Assembly: GCA_017590115.1 (NCBI GenBank)
Contig: JAGGNK010009114.1
Location: 16,209,433-16,273,432 of the forward strand
From: Montifringilla adamsi
Lineage: Eukaryota; Chordata; Aves; Passeriformes; Passeridae
DNA: 64,000 bases
Reading direction: 5' to 3'
Part shown: positions 50,001-62,214 of the stretch, one piece after another
How the letters are laid out: every line of letters begins with the position of its first letter
Numbering within the stretch: the stretch's first letter is position 1
Program-made: the position numbers and the translations under genes
The notes under the pieces: generated by a model
Databases searched by the model: none
Told to the model about the DNA's origin: nothing
The model's input: only the letters and a program-made list of their open reading frames with translations

Positions 50001-50935
50001 AAAAAAAACCACATTTTCAGTATCGGCCAGCAATCATTCAAAATTTGATGCTTTAAAAGTGGGAAATCATTCCTTTCACGAAGTGGATTAATTTTTTCTG
50101 TTCACACAGCTGAACATCCTCTGCATATTTCATACAACAGAAACCAAGGTGTGGCTGTTTAGTGCTGTTACCAATTCCAGAATACTTCTCATACCTCTCA
50201 TTCTCTCATACTAAGATCTTTCTCCTTGAGACTGGATTTGAAATCCAAAGCACAAAATTCTGCTTATCCCAGCAGGGTGATTTTAAACAACTCCTTAATT
50301 TGGAAGCTAGTGACAGAATAATTGGGGTTCTGCTGTCTAGCAGTTTTAGGTGCAAACTACTTTTGCCCAACTAGTTGGCTGAAGCTTTCCCACAGTCTGT
50401 ATTCTCTAACTGAAAAATATCTCCAAATTGGAGAAGTCCCCTAAACAACTCCATATCACTCTGATGTAGCCAATTATTTTCAGAGTCTCCTCAGCCATAC
50501 TGGGATGTATTAAATATGTAACCCACTGGAACGAAGAAAGGAGGAAAGATAGTTGACATTGTAGCAAAATCAGGAAATTATTATTTATTCTGTCAGGTAC
50601 AAATGATCTCAACTCTCAGAACTGTGCAAGGACCAGGATAAATATGCAGTTTAAGAAGAGAGGTGCTTGAGAGAGTATTTTTATGTTTAGGAGTTAGTTA
50701 TATAGGAAAAAAAAATCAGGTGCAGAACAAAAGAGATTAAAGCCTCAGACTTGAATAGTTGTGTTACTTGAAATCATGAGACACCTCACACTACTCACAA
50801 AAGGAGAATCACACCTTCATCTATAACATCTTCTGCTTACAGAAGTGAAAGCAGTAGCTGGCTTTCCATTCCTCTGAAATGCAAACAGTAGGAATGTGAC
50901 TCCTTTGTTTCCCTAAATATTTGTTTCCTGATATT

Positions 50936-51027
50936 TCAGAGTCCTGAAGAGTCCTGGTTGTTGTAGTTGCCAAGCCACTCTCCATGATATTTGAAAAGTC
51001 ATGACAGTCAGATGAAGAGAGAATTCA
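50936..51027 (+). mobile_element. CR1 LINE fragment, reverse-transcriptase region
   Basis: CAGAGTCCTGAAGAGTCCTG followed by GTTGCCAAGCCACTCTCCAT and GATATTTGAAAAGTCATGAC matches the CR1 ORF2 stretch just before the first polymerase motifs. The translation contains VVAKPLSMIFEKS followed by a stop where CR1 has tryptophan. Only about 90 bases are recognisable, plus orientation, with neither end of the element present. Confidence 0.7.
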
Positions 51028-51268
51028 AACTGATCTGATCTCCTCAACTACAGCAGCAGTGGGGCTTTGATGGACTGCCTCATGTCAAGACATACAATGT
51101 CTCAGTTGGTAGTAAATTATTCAAGTTGGAATTAACTAGGAACAGGCGCTGCTGACCACCTGCAGGAATTTCTTTGGGCTCAACATGCCTTTCTGAATTC
51201 ACTACCAGTTTGCTCCACAAAGAGGCAATCTTCTAAACCTGCTGGCTGCTTACATGTATTCCCAGTAA

Positions 51269-51544
51269 TTATGGAGGGCAAATCCTAAACTCCCATTGTG
51301 CAAATACATTGCTGAACAGTTGTACCACTTCAAGGGTGTACCTGTGCATAGTAATTCCAAATGAGTGTCCACAAATTAGATCTGGATAAGCTGGGATCAC
51401 TGCTTGGCTCTGCACTGCACTGTGTACATGGTGATTCTCTAGTTCAGGTGCGATAACTGCATATTCTGTTTCTCCTAATTCAATTCCCTGAATGTTGGCC
51501 AAGAGGGTTTCTGCCATAGGAGCAGTTACAGCACTAACATGCAA
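51269..51544 (-). other. unidentified 91-codon open frame
   Basis: The predicted protein has an even, non-repetitive composition (for example ETLLANIQGIELGETEYAVI and PAYPDLICGHSFGITMHRYT) and looks more protein-like than most frames here. It begins about 240 bases beyond a CR1 scrap but on the other strand, so it is not CR1 coding sequence. It has no visible splice borders, and the sequence upstream of its ATG contains in-frame stops. It could be a relic of a retrocopy or an unrecognised element, or chance. No function assigned. Confidence 0.15.
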
Positions 51545-54500
51545 TCAATCAACTTCCTTTAAAATCCTGTAATTTTTTCTGCAGCTGTTTTGAACAGCTT
51601 CTCTACAATCACTAATTGGTCAATAAAAGAAAGGTCGATATTCATTGAAAACAGCACAGGAAGAATATTCAACACAGAGCCAGATGGATTATTACTTTTT
51701 TCCTTTCAAATATGTTGAGATGCCAACTATTGCCACTGTGTCATCCTCTCATTTAAACAAAAAATGTGTAGGAAAATAAGATATTTCAGAGATCTTATTT
51801 GATGTGGTGATGAAAATACTGAGCAAAGTGGTACAGAAGCCTTTGAACATGAGGAAAAATGAGAGTTTGTGAAAGGGAGTTTTCATCTTATCTCTGCAGT
51901 CAGGGAGAAAAAGGATAACTAAAAGAAGGTAGGAAAGGCCCCAGGTTAAATCAGTTTCCCTTTCAAGGTAAAGCTTCCATTTTTTCACACATTCACAGGG
52001 AAAACAGCTTACAAATGTGAGTACAAGATTTTCAGTTAAGGAGCAGCATTTGTATCATAGTGAGTGTAGGCTTGGAAAAGACAATATTTTTCATTCAAAT
52101 GGCATAATTATAAACCCCAAATAGAATAAAATTTGGCTCATTTTCACTAACTGATCTTTTTAATAACTGGGAGATTGCATAGGACAACAAATACAGTAGG
52201 ATTATAGATGGAAATGGAAGCTCTGAACATGCTATGAATAGAATAGAAATGCTTATAATATTTCAATCTGCATCTCATATAACAGCTTTGAGTACTTTAC
52301 TACTTTTTTGAGGCTAGCTTGTAACTTGGAGGTTTGAGACCTCTTTCACACTAACTGAAGTCCCTTACCTTATTCATGGACATATTCCTGTATTGCACAG
52401 TCTTCAGACAGCTTTATGCATCACACAGCTTCCCTGTACTCAGAGGACTTCAGGACGAAAAAATCCACACATTTCTATCAAATGGATTTAGCAGCTACCC
52501 AGAACTACAGATTAAGGCTGTATATTTTAAAGTGTTCTGAGGCTAGTGATGTAATTTTCTTTATGTGAGCACCATACATAGCACAGTAACTTTTTATTAG
52601 ATCTCTATGTAATACTCCAATACTCATATTTATATTGCACATGATAACATTTCATATTATGCTATGAATACTTAGCATGTATAATGGACTTCTAAAGAGC
52701 TTGACGCAATCTTAACATCTTCCTATAAAACAAAGCAAAACAAAAAGAAATTACACAGAAGAACAAATTTTGACCAACTGCGTGCTCCATCCAGGAAAAC
52801 ACTTTAGCATCTGCTATGTACCTTCTCTGGGGAGTCCTTCTCTGCTTAAAATTAAGCAGCCTCTTAAATGCTTTACTGAATTAGCTCCCTAGAGAAAAAT
52901 CACAAAATTCTACAGTTTGTCACAATATTTCTGATTTAATAAGTCCCTGTGCTTTTGTCAATTGGCATCTGAACATTAATGTTTTCTAAGTAGAGCTGTT
53001 GCTTGAGTGAATACAGGTAATAAAAATCTGCAGTGTTGCACAAAGGTGATTGATTCTGTCCTTTCACTTGCCAAAATATATTTTCTGAATCAAATTAATA
53101 GTGCAACTTAATTGTAAAGTAGCAGCTGTTATAGTATTCTTGAACAGTTTCTGAACACAGTGTTAGAAGGAATTATAATTCCAAGGTCTTGAAATACTAC
53201 GCATATCTTTACATTGTCTCTCCCTCTCCCTCTTTTTTCTTCTGTGGTCATTATTTTAATGACCAGGTTTAGCTAACACCTCACAGGGAAGGTAGGCATT
53301 AACAGACCCAATTACTATAATATCCATTGCTAATCAAGAGCTATGAAGTGGCTCAGCAGGGAGTCTAACTCATAGCCTAGGACTGATCTCTGCAGAATTT
53401 GTGTGTGGAAATGAAATTATCAGATTCCTACCAAATACAGTTTAAGGCATTTTGAATACTTGCCATGCTTTCTCTACTATCTCCTAGTCTTCAAATCCTC
53501 TAAACTGAGACATTGGTCCAACACAGGAAAAAAATTCCAAAACAACAATAACTGAGATTAGAAATACTAATCCCCAAAGGGAGAAGGACTTTTTTCTTCT
53601 TGTTGTTTGCACTCTTTCAGTTCCTACAAGGTCCAGTACCATGTGGCTACTATATTGCTATGTTCTCTGAACAATAACTGGTAATATAAATACGTTGTAG
53701 GGTTGGGGCAACTTTTGGTACAGATATTTATGTTTTCTTACTCTGATATGTGTGGCATAAAAAAAACCACAAACCCATAAATTTTACAATTTGAGCTGAA
53801 ATAAAGAGACAGGACCAAAAGGATAGTTTAAATAAAAACTCCTAATTAATTTAGTAAATTTAATTAATTTGAACCAAATCCCAGTGAGCTTAATATTTGC
53901 CTAAAGAAAAATTTGGTTAAGAACTTCAGAACCTGACCTTCCTTCATTTTCTTTTTACTTTTTCTTCCCTTTTTTTCCACCATGTGACAACACCACCATG
54001 TAAGCTTACTGATATAAGGGGGAAAATAACAAATTTGTCACTTCTAAGTCATGTAAATATAGTAAAGATCACAGGAAAGAAAATTGTTTCATTGCATTTT
54101 ACATCTGAACTAAGAGTTTACAATAAAAACTGAAAGCAAAATTTTAGCTGCAGGAAAAGTTTTCTGAACACTTAAAGAGATGAGATAATGTTACAGGACA
54201 CTGAATTTTAAGAAAGAAAAAAAAAATATTTATTCAAGGTTGAGTTTCCCCTTAAGCTAAAGACAGCACATTTGTTTTGAGGACTGCAATGCAGAATGTG
54301 TTACGTTCCTTAAGAAGTGAGAAGAAAGAAAAAGTTTCCTGCGTTGTTAGCAGACGACAAGAAAACAAACTATATGATGAGCCAATCCATATTTGGTGTG
54401 AATCAATGTTAGCTTGGATGAAAATGTCATTTAAAGCAAAATAAGAGTCCAAGTCCACCTCACTGGATTTAATTCAACATAAAAAGTAGAAACTTGGCAG

Positions 54501-55002
54501 GAGGGAGATGTTCTGGCACAAATCCTCCAACGCATTCAACATTTTGGTCAGTCCTATTGCCCTGAGGTGTCTGCCCAGACCTAACAGCTACAATTGTGCC
54601 TTTGTAGGCTGAACTTCTCAAAAGTACCAAAGAAGTTCCCAAAGCTTTAATTGTTAGTTGTTTACTTTGACACATCAAGAAAATATGTACATTGACACTG
54701 ATTTTTACCCTATAAAGAGTCCAGGTACACAGTCCTGTATGAACACCAAATGCCAAAAAAAGATATCCCAGAGGTAATGAAAGCATGAAGGTTATCACTA
54801 AGATGCTGATCCTTTCACTTTGATAGGAAAAGATGGAAAAATTTGAAAACAAATCAGTCCGGAAAGTAGCCAAATTATTTCACCTCTGTTACAGTTACGA
54901 GAGTACTTTTTTCCTAGGAAATAAATAACCTTCTGCTTTGGAACTGTATCTTGCACAAACTGCTTGTGTTTTGTTGAGTTTTGAATTATTTTGCAGCACA
55001 AC

Positions 55003-55032
55003 TGTGTGTGTATATATATATATATACACACA
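55003..55032. repeat. (TG)n(TA)n(CA)n palindromic microsatellite
   Basis: Four TG units, about seven TA units and four CA units follow one another, so the tract is close to self-complementary over 30 bases and could extrude as a cruciform or hairpin. Confidence 0.9.
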
Positions 55033-55033
55033 A

Positions 55034-55090
55034 ATATTTCTAATTATTTCTATATTTATAAATATTTCTAATATATCAATATATTTCTAG
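55034..55090 (+). repeat. degenerate ATTTCTA tandem repeat
   Basis: AATATTTCTA, TTATTTCTA, AATATTTCTA and ATATATTTCTA follow one another with slightly variable spacing. AT-rich low-complexity repeat directly next to the palindromic microsatellite. Confidence 0.65.
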
Positions 55091-58000
55091 GAGAAGGAAG
55101 GTGATGCTTATTTTCTGTCTTATGAAAACATCATTTCAGAATTAGGCCACAGAATATTATTCCCAAACAAATAATTATTTTCTTTCTTTAGGTCAAAATA
55201 CTTTTGACATTCTACACATTCTATAGAACTTGTCCATCTAGACCTATTATCATGTCTGAAACTCTGAAAGTTGAACATATACATAGATATAGCATATAAT
55301 ATATTTACTTAAACAAAAAAGATCATGATCTGGAGGTTGCTTTTTTTTCCAACACAGCACCTAAAATAGCAAGTACAGATGCAAGAAGTAGACATGATAA
55401 GATATGTAAGAAAGTTAAAATATGTTTATTTCTAATTAATTACCTATTGCAAATCAAATGTGGTCAACTGTTAGGTTTTTCTTCAATGAAGAGTGTTTAT
55501 TTATGCATTTTTTATTAAAACTGCCTCTTTTCTCAGCAACTTGTAAGGATTGCTATCTCTTTCTGCAATAATCTGAAAAAATGTCATGAAAAATGATCAA
55601 AAATTATATCCCGACTACAAAGATCTTAAACAAACAGAAAATGAAAGAGGGCAAAAAATTATCTATACATATGAATACAACTACAATTACTTATCAGGGC
55701 TGTACTTCTATAAATATTTCATTAGTGCAATTTCTACTGAAGTCTGTCAAATTTCACTGAGCTTTATGATTTAGCATTTTGATTTATTAGGGGTGTGTGT
55801 CATTGGCAAGATTTTATTCATGCTCTGGGAATTTTTAAGAAATCAATAAAGAATTAAAAGGGAAAAAATATTATTTTTAAAAGTAGAAATAACTGATAGT
55901 TAATATCCACTGAGTGTCAAAATGAGATTCAGAATCCAGATTCTTAATAGGGAATAAGCTCCAAACCGAATATATTTGGAAAATTCAACTACAAGTGTCA
56001 GAATTAAGCAAGAAACATTCTTTTTGTGTTTTGAGTTCTGTCTGATTTCATTATTGATAGAACACACACGGCTATTCTTGATAACATGAAAGAGATAAAT
56101 TATTGCTGAAAACAGCGGATTACTTTCTGGCGCACACATGCAGCAAAATGTTCTGAAACTGTACTGGGAACTGAAGATTATGCTGTGTAGTCAGGCTAAA
56201 ATATGTCTTGGCTGTAGGCTTATCAGGTGGCTAGAGGAAAGGAAGAATTATTGAAGAAAATGTGTAATTCAAACTTCAAACCATTGATTTGTTTTAGGAT
56301 AGAAAAGTAAACCGCAACTATTGCAAGCTGGACTGGAGAGAAACCATTAACAATAAGCAGAATTTTTTCAATGGCAATTACAACATAATTTTAGTATTAA
56401 TGACAAATTATTAAACATATTTATCAAGAGTTAATAGGTAACCAATAGATTGTAATTATCATAACCCATATTCCCAACAGGTTTCATATGACGACACTGA
56501 AGAAAAATGCTTTTTTTGCATTTTGCATCTTTGAAGAAAATGCAGTTAATTGTCGATAGTTTCAGCCCATACAGAAACTTGAACTGTATGAAGTCTAACA
56601 ACTGATGAAAACTATGATGAAAGCTGGGTCGCTGATACTTTTAAAACTGCAACCATTTGATAGAAACTGTGATTTTAGTCAAAATAAAAAACTTACAAAC
56701 ACATTTCACACAGTGTAATTTTTCCCATTGGTAAGAGTGGACAAAAAAGAGGTAATAAAGTTAGAAGCACTTCTTACACTGCTTTTTATTTGTTCATAGT
56801 GATGAAAATGATGATACAAAGTTCTAGTTTTATATAAACTGCAGTGATATTCATTTCACACAGAAGGAAATTTTAATCAGATGTTCAAAGTCATGACAAA
56901 ATCATTCAAAATTATTTCAATCTCCTTGAGTTTTCTTCTCACGGCTCCCTTTTTTTCTCCCAGCCAATTGGCTCAACTTCTAATAAAATACGGAGAAACA
57001 CTCCCTGACTACAGAAAAGTGAGGCCAGGTGGTGTTTCAAGTGAAACTGGAGATCAGTTTGCAAATTCCTCTAATTGCACATTAGTGCTTCTAAAATGAC
57101 ACAGCAGGGAACTAAGTACAAACCTCATAGAAACACTATTTTTTCCCCGCAAAAACCCCTACTGCGCTATGCCCTGTGGGGAACCCAGTCACCCTATTTA
57201 ATTCAGTTTCTTGTCATATTCCATGGAAGAAATACTTCAAAAAGTCTGTTCTTGTTTTAAGGTAAGACTAACTAGGTTTAAATATACTTGAGTTCTAGAA
57301 GATCATCTTTTCCTTGAATTACATCTTCAACCCTTAGCAGAAATTACTCTAAAAACCCTCAGAAGTATGCTAGACCTTTCAGATCATAATCCCAACAACA
57401 ACATGTTTGGAGGTATTCATGTCAAGGAATTTAAAGCAAGTAAAAGCCCCACTGTACACCAATGCAATGACCAGTAAAGCCTTAAGGGGATATTTGTGAT
57501 GAATATGGTTTCAAATAAGGTAATGTTTGAATGGGTATGGCTGCAGGGACAGTCTGTTTAGAGTTTCAGCATAAACGGGGTGTTGCTGGAATGCCAGCTC
57601 ATGGATATATCTAACTGATTGAATTTTTTGCCCATAGCCTGAAGGATGCTCATTTAGACATTGGGAGCCGTTTCTGAATGAAATGCAAAATGTTTACAGT
57701 ATATTCAGATGTCACACACGAGAATCAGCAAGGACTGCAGACATTCCATGGGCGTGCCTTTCTCTAAATAAAAAAGGATAAAGCAATGAGAAAACCTTAG
57801 AAGGATACACAAGCAATCCAAGAACTGGGGGAGAAAGAGCACTTCTCATGGTTAGTCAGAGCAATGGTCTGACAAAGAAAATCTCTGTCACCAAAATAAG
57901 GGGAAAGTCTGCTCATTGCCAGCCTGTGGCTGGTATTTTAAAGGGTAAAGCAATAAACAGCACACAAAGTGACAGGATCAGAGCACCATGAAGTCATATT

Positions 58001-61000
58001 TATGTGTTTGGGTTTATCAGCCTTGAAGACTCTGCAGCAAGGTAATTTTGCTTTAACTTTCTTGTGAGAAACACCAGTCTGGCTCAGTTCTCAAAACTAC
58101 CCCAGAGAAACTGTGTGCAAATGATTAGTGACATACAAAACCTGGAAGAAAAATAGATGCAAGCGTATGTCATGCAGACAGTCATCTCTGTTCCCCAGAA
58201 ATACCAGCCTTCATTGGATAGATATAATTTTCCTGCTTTGTCCTTATATAAGACACTTGTACATCTTTCCTTCTGTCATGACTGGCCCAGCTGTGCTGGC
58301 TGATGTAGGTGAAAATGAAGACACGTTGTCAACCTGATCAGTGAGTGACTACCAGTCATAGAAGGATCATATACTTATCTCTAAAAAATAAAAAAAATAG
58401 CCACAAAAAATCATTAGGAAAAGCAGGTCTTAGTGCCTTATTGGTCAAGAACAGCTACAATGTCCACAAGATCTCCAAACTACATTGCATAAGAATTCCC
58501 AAAAGGTTGAAATAGATACCTAAAAGCTGCAAGCCATACTTGGGAAACAATTTTTTATGCTTTTCCAAGAGGTATTTTTTCCTTGAAAGTACACAGAGTC
58601 ACATAGTGTGAATGCATGTTGCAAACGTAAGATGAAAAACACTAATAGTAATAATTTGCACAGCGAAAGTGGCCAATAATGTGGATAGTTTCTTTTTTCT
58701 AACAATCTTCCCTGGCAAAAATATACAGAACTGGCTAAGTGCCTTTTCTTTGTCAGGTAAGAGTCTGGGTGTCCAAAGCCATTTTTATATCGTGTACTGT
58801 GACACCTTGCCTTTTGTTCTATTTGTGGTAGGGTGACCCTGATATTAAATGGCTACTCAACCATTAATACTGTTTAAGAAAAGCAGTGTCTCATACACAT
58901 CTCATTAGGTTTAGAACCAAGAAAGTGACAATTTGACTAGGACATAGAAAAAGACTTTACTGTTCTCTGAACCTGATAACTGCCTTAAGGAGTACTTTAT
59001 GGCTTACAGTCATAGACTCAGGAAATACAGTGGCCACCTTTTCCATTAAAAGTCAAAAGGATTTAGTACCTTATGCCCTTAATATACCTTTCCAAATTAC
59101 TACAAAGTTCCAACCTTCTGGATGTCAGCCACTAACACAAACCTACTAACTTTCCTCTGTCCATTTTATTCTAATTGTAGCTCACAGCTTGCACATGACA
59201 TCAGTCCTCTTCAACTCCGATAAATATGAAACATAGCTTGGAGCAGACATTTCCTTTCTTGTTCCACCAAAAGGCCAGTGAGGGACATAGAAGAGCTGCC
59301 CAAGAGCCAAAGATGACTTTCCCAACTGAATCATTGTCCAGACTGAATATTTTGCCAGTGATTATCCTGAATGCATGCCAATGCCAAGCAGCACCACTGC
59401 AGCTTTTAAATGAATTAAACACATAAGTAGTTTATATCAAAGGCACAAACCCCAAACAATGGATAGGACATAGACAGGTATATTGCAGCGTCCCTCTGCA
59501 CTGTTCCCCACGAAAGGGCATGCCATGATGCAGAGAAGATAACAGCAGGTCCTCCTCAATGACTACCTCTGACACAGCCCTTGACATTCAAAAACCCTGT
59601 ATTCGCTAAAACTGTACTGCATATAATTTTCCAGTTCTTCTGGTGGATATTGGTCTCCCTGTCTCTCTGTCACTGGTGCTATGGTCATGCCAATGGCTGA
59701 GACACCTTCTCAGGTCAAAGAGGTTATCGCTCCCTTAGATGTTAAACACTTCCTTATCATTCATCCCTGAATTTGGTGTTGTCAATGTCTGCAAAATGCT
59801 TTGAGCAAGTTATTCCCCCTGTCCAACAGATGCCTCCTAAGGAAGTTGACTTGCCTGAACCCAATGCAGGAAAAGAGGGAGGCCTGCACAGAGGAGACAG
59901 GCTTTCCAGAATGAACAGCAGCAGAACCTGAAGAAGTGCAGCAGAAGGGTGTGGTTCAATGTAAGCAGCACAGTGGATGACAAGGAGCACACTGGAAGCA
60001 GCCAGTACTAAAATGGTGTTCATCAAAACTTTCTTGGTTTCTTTTACATTGTGTTTCCTGTCTTTAAGCTTTGCTTAGGGAATTATGTCCTTTTTGTGTT
60101 GAAACCATTAGCAGCTTAATACTAATTTATTTGACCACTATTTCACCGTGATGTTCATCCAATACATCTACCTTTTTCTCGTTACAGATATTAATTTAAC
60201 CTATGTGTGTAACCCAGCCTGTGCACGAAATCTTTAATCACCCTTGTTACTCCTCAGAAAACAGACAGACATTTACAATTCACCTTTTCTAACAAAACTG
60301 ATTTTGATTCTGCAAAGTTGCAAATGGCACTATGGATGTGATGTGAGAAGCAATTTCACCACTTGTTGATATTTCAGGACTGATACTGCCTGATCCTAGA
60401 GTGGATATACATGACTACAAATATGCTCTTGAATTTTTTCTGGTCTTTACCCAGCACAGAATTCCCAGGAATTCGTGAATTCTCCATAGTAATATCGGAC
60501 TTTGTCAGAGAGTCATCCTTTTGAACATTTTTGTGCTAACACACTGATGTGCAATCCTCAATTGTAGCTCAGATGTTAACAAGGTAGGTGCAAATTAGGC
60601 ACCTATAATTTCCTGGGGTTTGTTGTTGGGTTGACATACATATTCATTGCTGTTGACATTCATATACATTTCATGTCCATTTTTTTCCAAATTACTGGCC
60701 TTTGACCAGTATTCAGTGCCTTGGATTTTTGTGCTATTTTTAGTGGGTTTCAGCATCACCTCAATTACATGTGCAGCATTGTAGTCATTGTTAGATGAAT
60801 TTCCCCTTTATTTTCACCTCACCAGATGATGAATTTTGTGCCAGAAGTAAACTTGGCCCATTGTAAGCTAAGAAATGGGGAGCCTCATTTGGTAGAGGAT
60901 TAAAATTATGCCTCATTAACAACAAACCAGAACACAGCCATACAATCTGATTAACAGATTTTTATTTATCCTGTAGCTTTCACTGATTTTTTTGTCCTTT

Positions 61001-61914
61001 GTATTCACTAATAACACGCCTCTGATTTTCTGCTAATGAATTAGACTTCAGCTGTACAGCATTAAGCTTTTTTCAGCTTGTTCCACTGGATACATTGTTT
61101 GCTTGAAATAAATCCTTTACAAATGAATGAATATTAGCCCTAAGCCTATATTTATGAATGAAGGCTTATTTGTGATACCAAATTGTAGTACAGATAGACC
61201 CTTTGATGTCATTACTGAATATTTTGTGTTAACTGTAAAGCAAAGATGCAATGTTATCTAACACAGAATATTACATTAGGATAGGAGAAAAAAACCTGTT
61301 TATTTTGATTAGGACTATTAGATAATTATGACAATACATTTCCTTAAGAAAAACAGACTTCATTAAAATACACATGTACTTTTTCACCTCACATACATTT
61401 CAGATTAACCTCTTTCTAAAATAACAGCTACAAGTTGGTTCATTTGTGGTAGAAGAAGTTTGCTGCACCCTGATGATTTATTGTCCACTGTCAAAAAAAA
61501 TATCTTTAACTAATATTTTAATCTCATTTGCCTGACCTCCAAGTACAAAATATCATTTTTTCCTCTTTACCAAGAAAGTGGGTGCAATCAGACCTATATC
61601 CTCTGCAGGTGTTAGATGCTTTACTGCATGAAGTTTTATTTCGGCCACAAGGTGGATCAGCCTCAACTTCTGTAAGCCATTTATTGCAGATGGGTTTCTC
61701 AATGAAAAAAAAATCAAAAAAACCCAAACCAACAAAAACCCCCCAAAGAACCCTACCATGGAAGTTTTACTTCTTTTGTTTTCGCATGCACAGTCATGCC
61801 TATATTAGAGAAGCAAGAGATAGGAGGCTGTAAAAGAAAAACTACATTAACAACTGAAAACAGGAAAAGAACACTTGCTAAATACCTCACAAATCGTTAA
61901 ACTGGTTTCTGCAG

Positions 61915-62214
61915 GAGCTAGTAGCATTTATAGGACTGAATTTTATAATTCTCAAGTGAAAGTTTAGGGAGAAGAGTAGCGGCGCTCGTTTGAACCCACT
62001 TGCCCTTGCTGAAGAGTGTGTCCTCCTCATCCAGGCAAGGTCACCAGGCACACTTCTTTGGCTCATCAGTTGCAGACCCTCATTAGTGTGCTTTGAATCA
62101 ATGAATCTTTCACACATCACAAGCACTGGGACCACTTCTGGTAGAATTTTCTCTGATGAGCTCAGAAAAGGCCTCTATTCACCTCCTTTGTTGGAAGTAT
62201 GAGACACTTTGAAG
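61915..62214 (+). other. exon-like interval, probably non-coding if real
   Basis: TGGTTTCTGCAG ends at 61914 and GAAG/GTGAGC follows at 62214, both reasonable splice matches. Every frame contains stops across the 300 bases, although a 70-codon frame lies inside (61990-62202). It could be an exon of a long non-coding RNA or unused motifs. Confidence 0.1.

Larger units (their letters stand above)
40651..50935. other. non-coding stretch with weak exon candidates
   Basis: Contains an 11-base duplication CTATTTCTTTT x2 at 40981-41002 that ends in CAG and mimics a strong splice acceptor, an A18 run (41275-41292), and candidate exons at 41744-41862 (minus) and 43718-44054 (plus). A strong donor-like AAG/GTAAGA lies on the minus strand near 42676 without a convincing partner. 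Frames of about 106-111 codons at 45536-45871 and 46929-47249 are unrecognised. No transposable element recognised. Confidence 0.55.

Noticed and set aside
54469..54873. Longest open frame in the window (134 codons, minus)
   Set aside because: Length is near the expected maximum for random AT-rich sequence of 64 kb; no domain recognised, no splice borders, hydrophobic runs explained by T-rich codons.
59757..60026. 89-codon minus frame with a signal-peptide-like start
   Set aside because: Hydrophobic start is plausible, but the remainder matches nothing, the frame is short, and there is no promoter or splice context.
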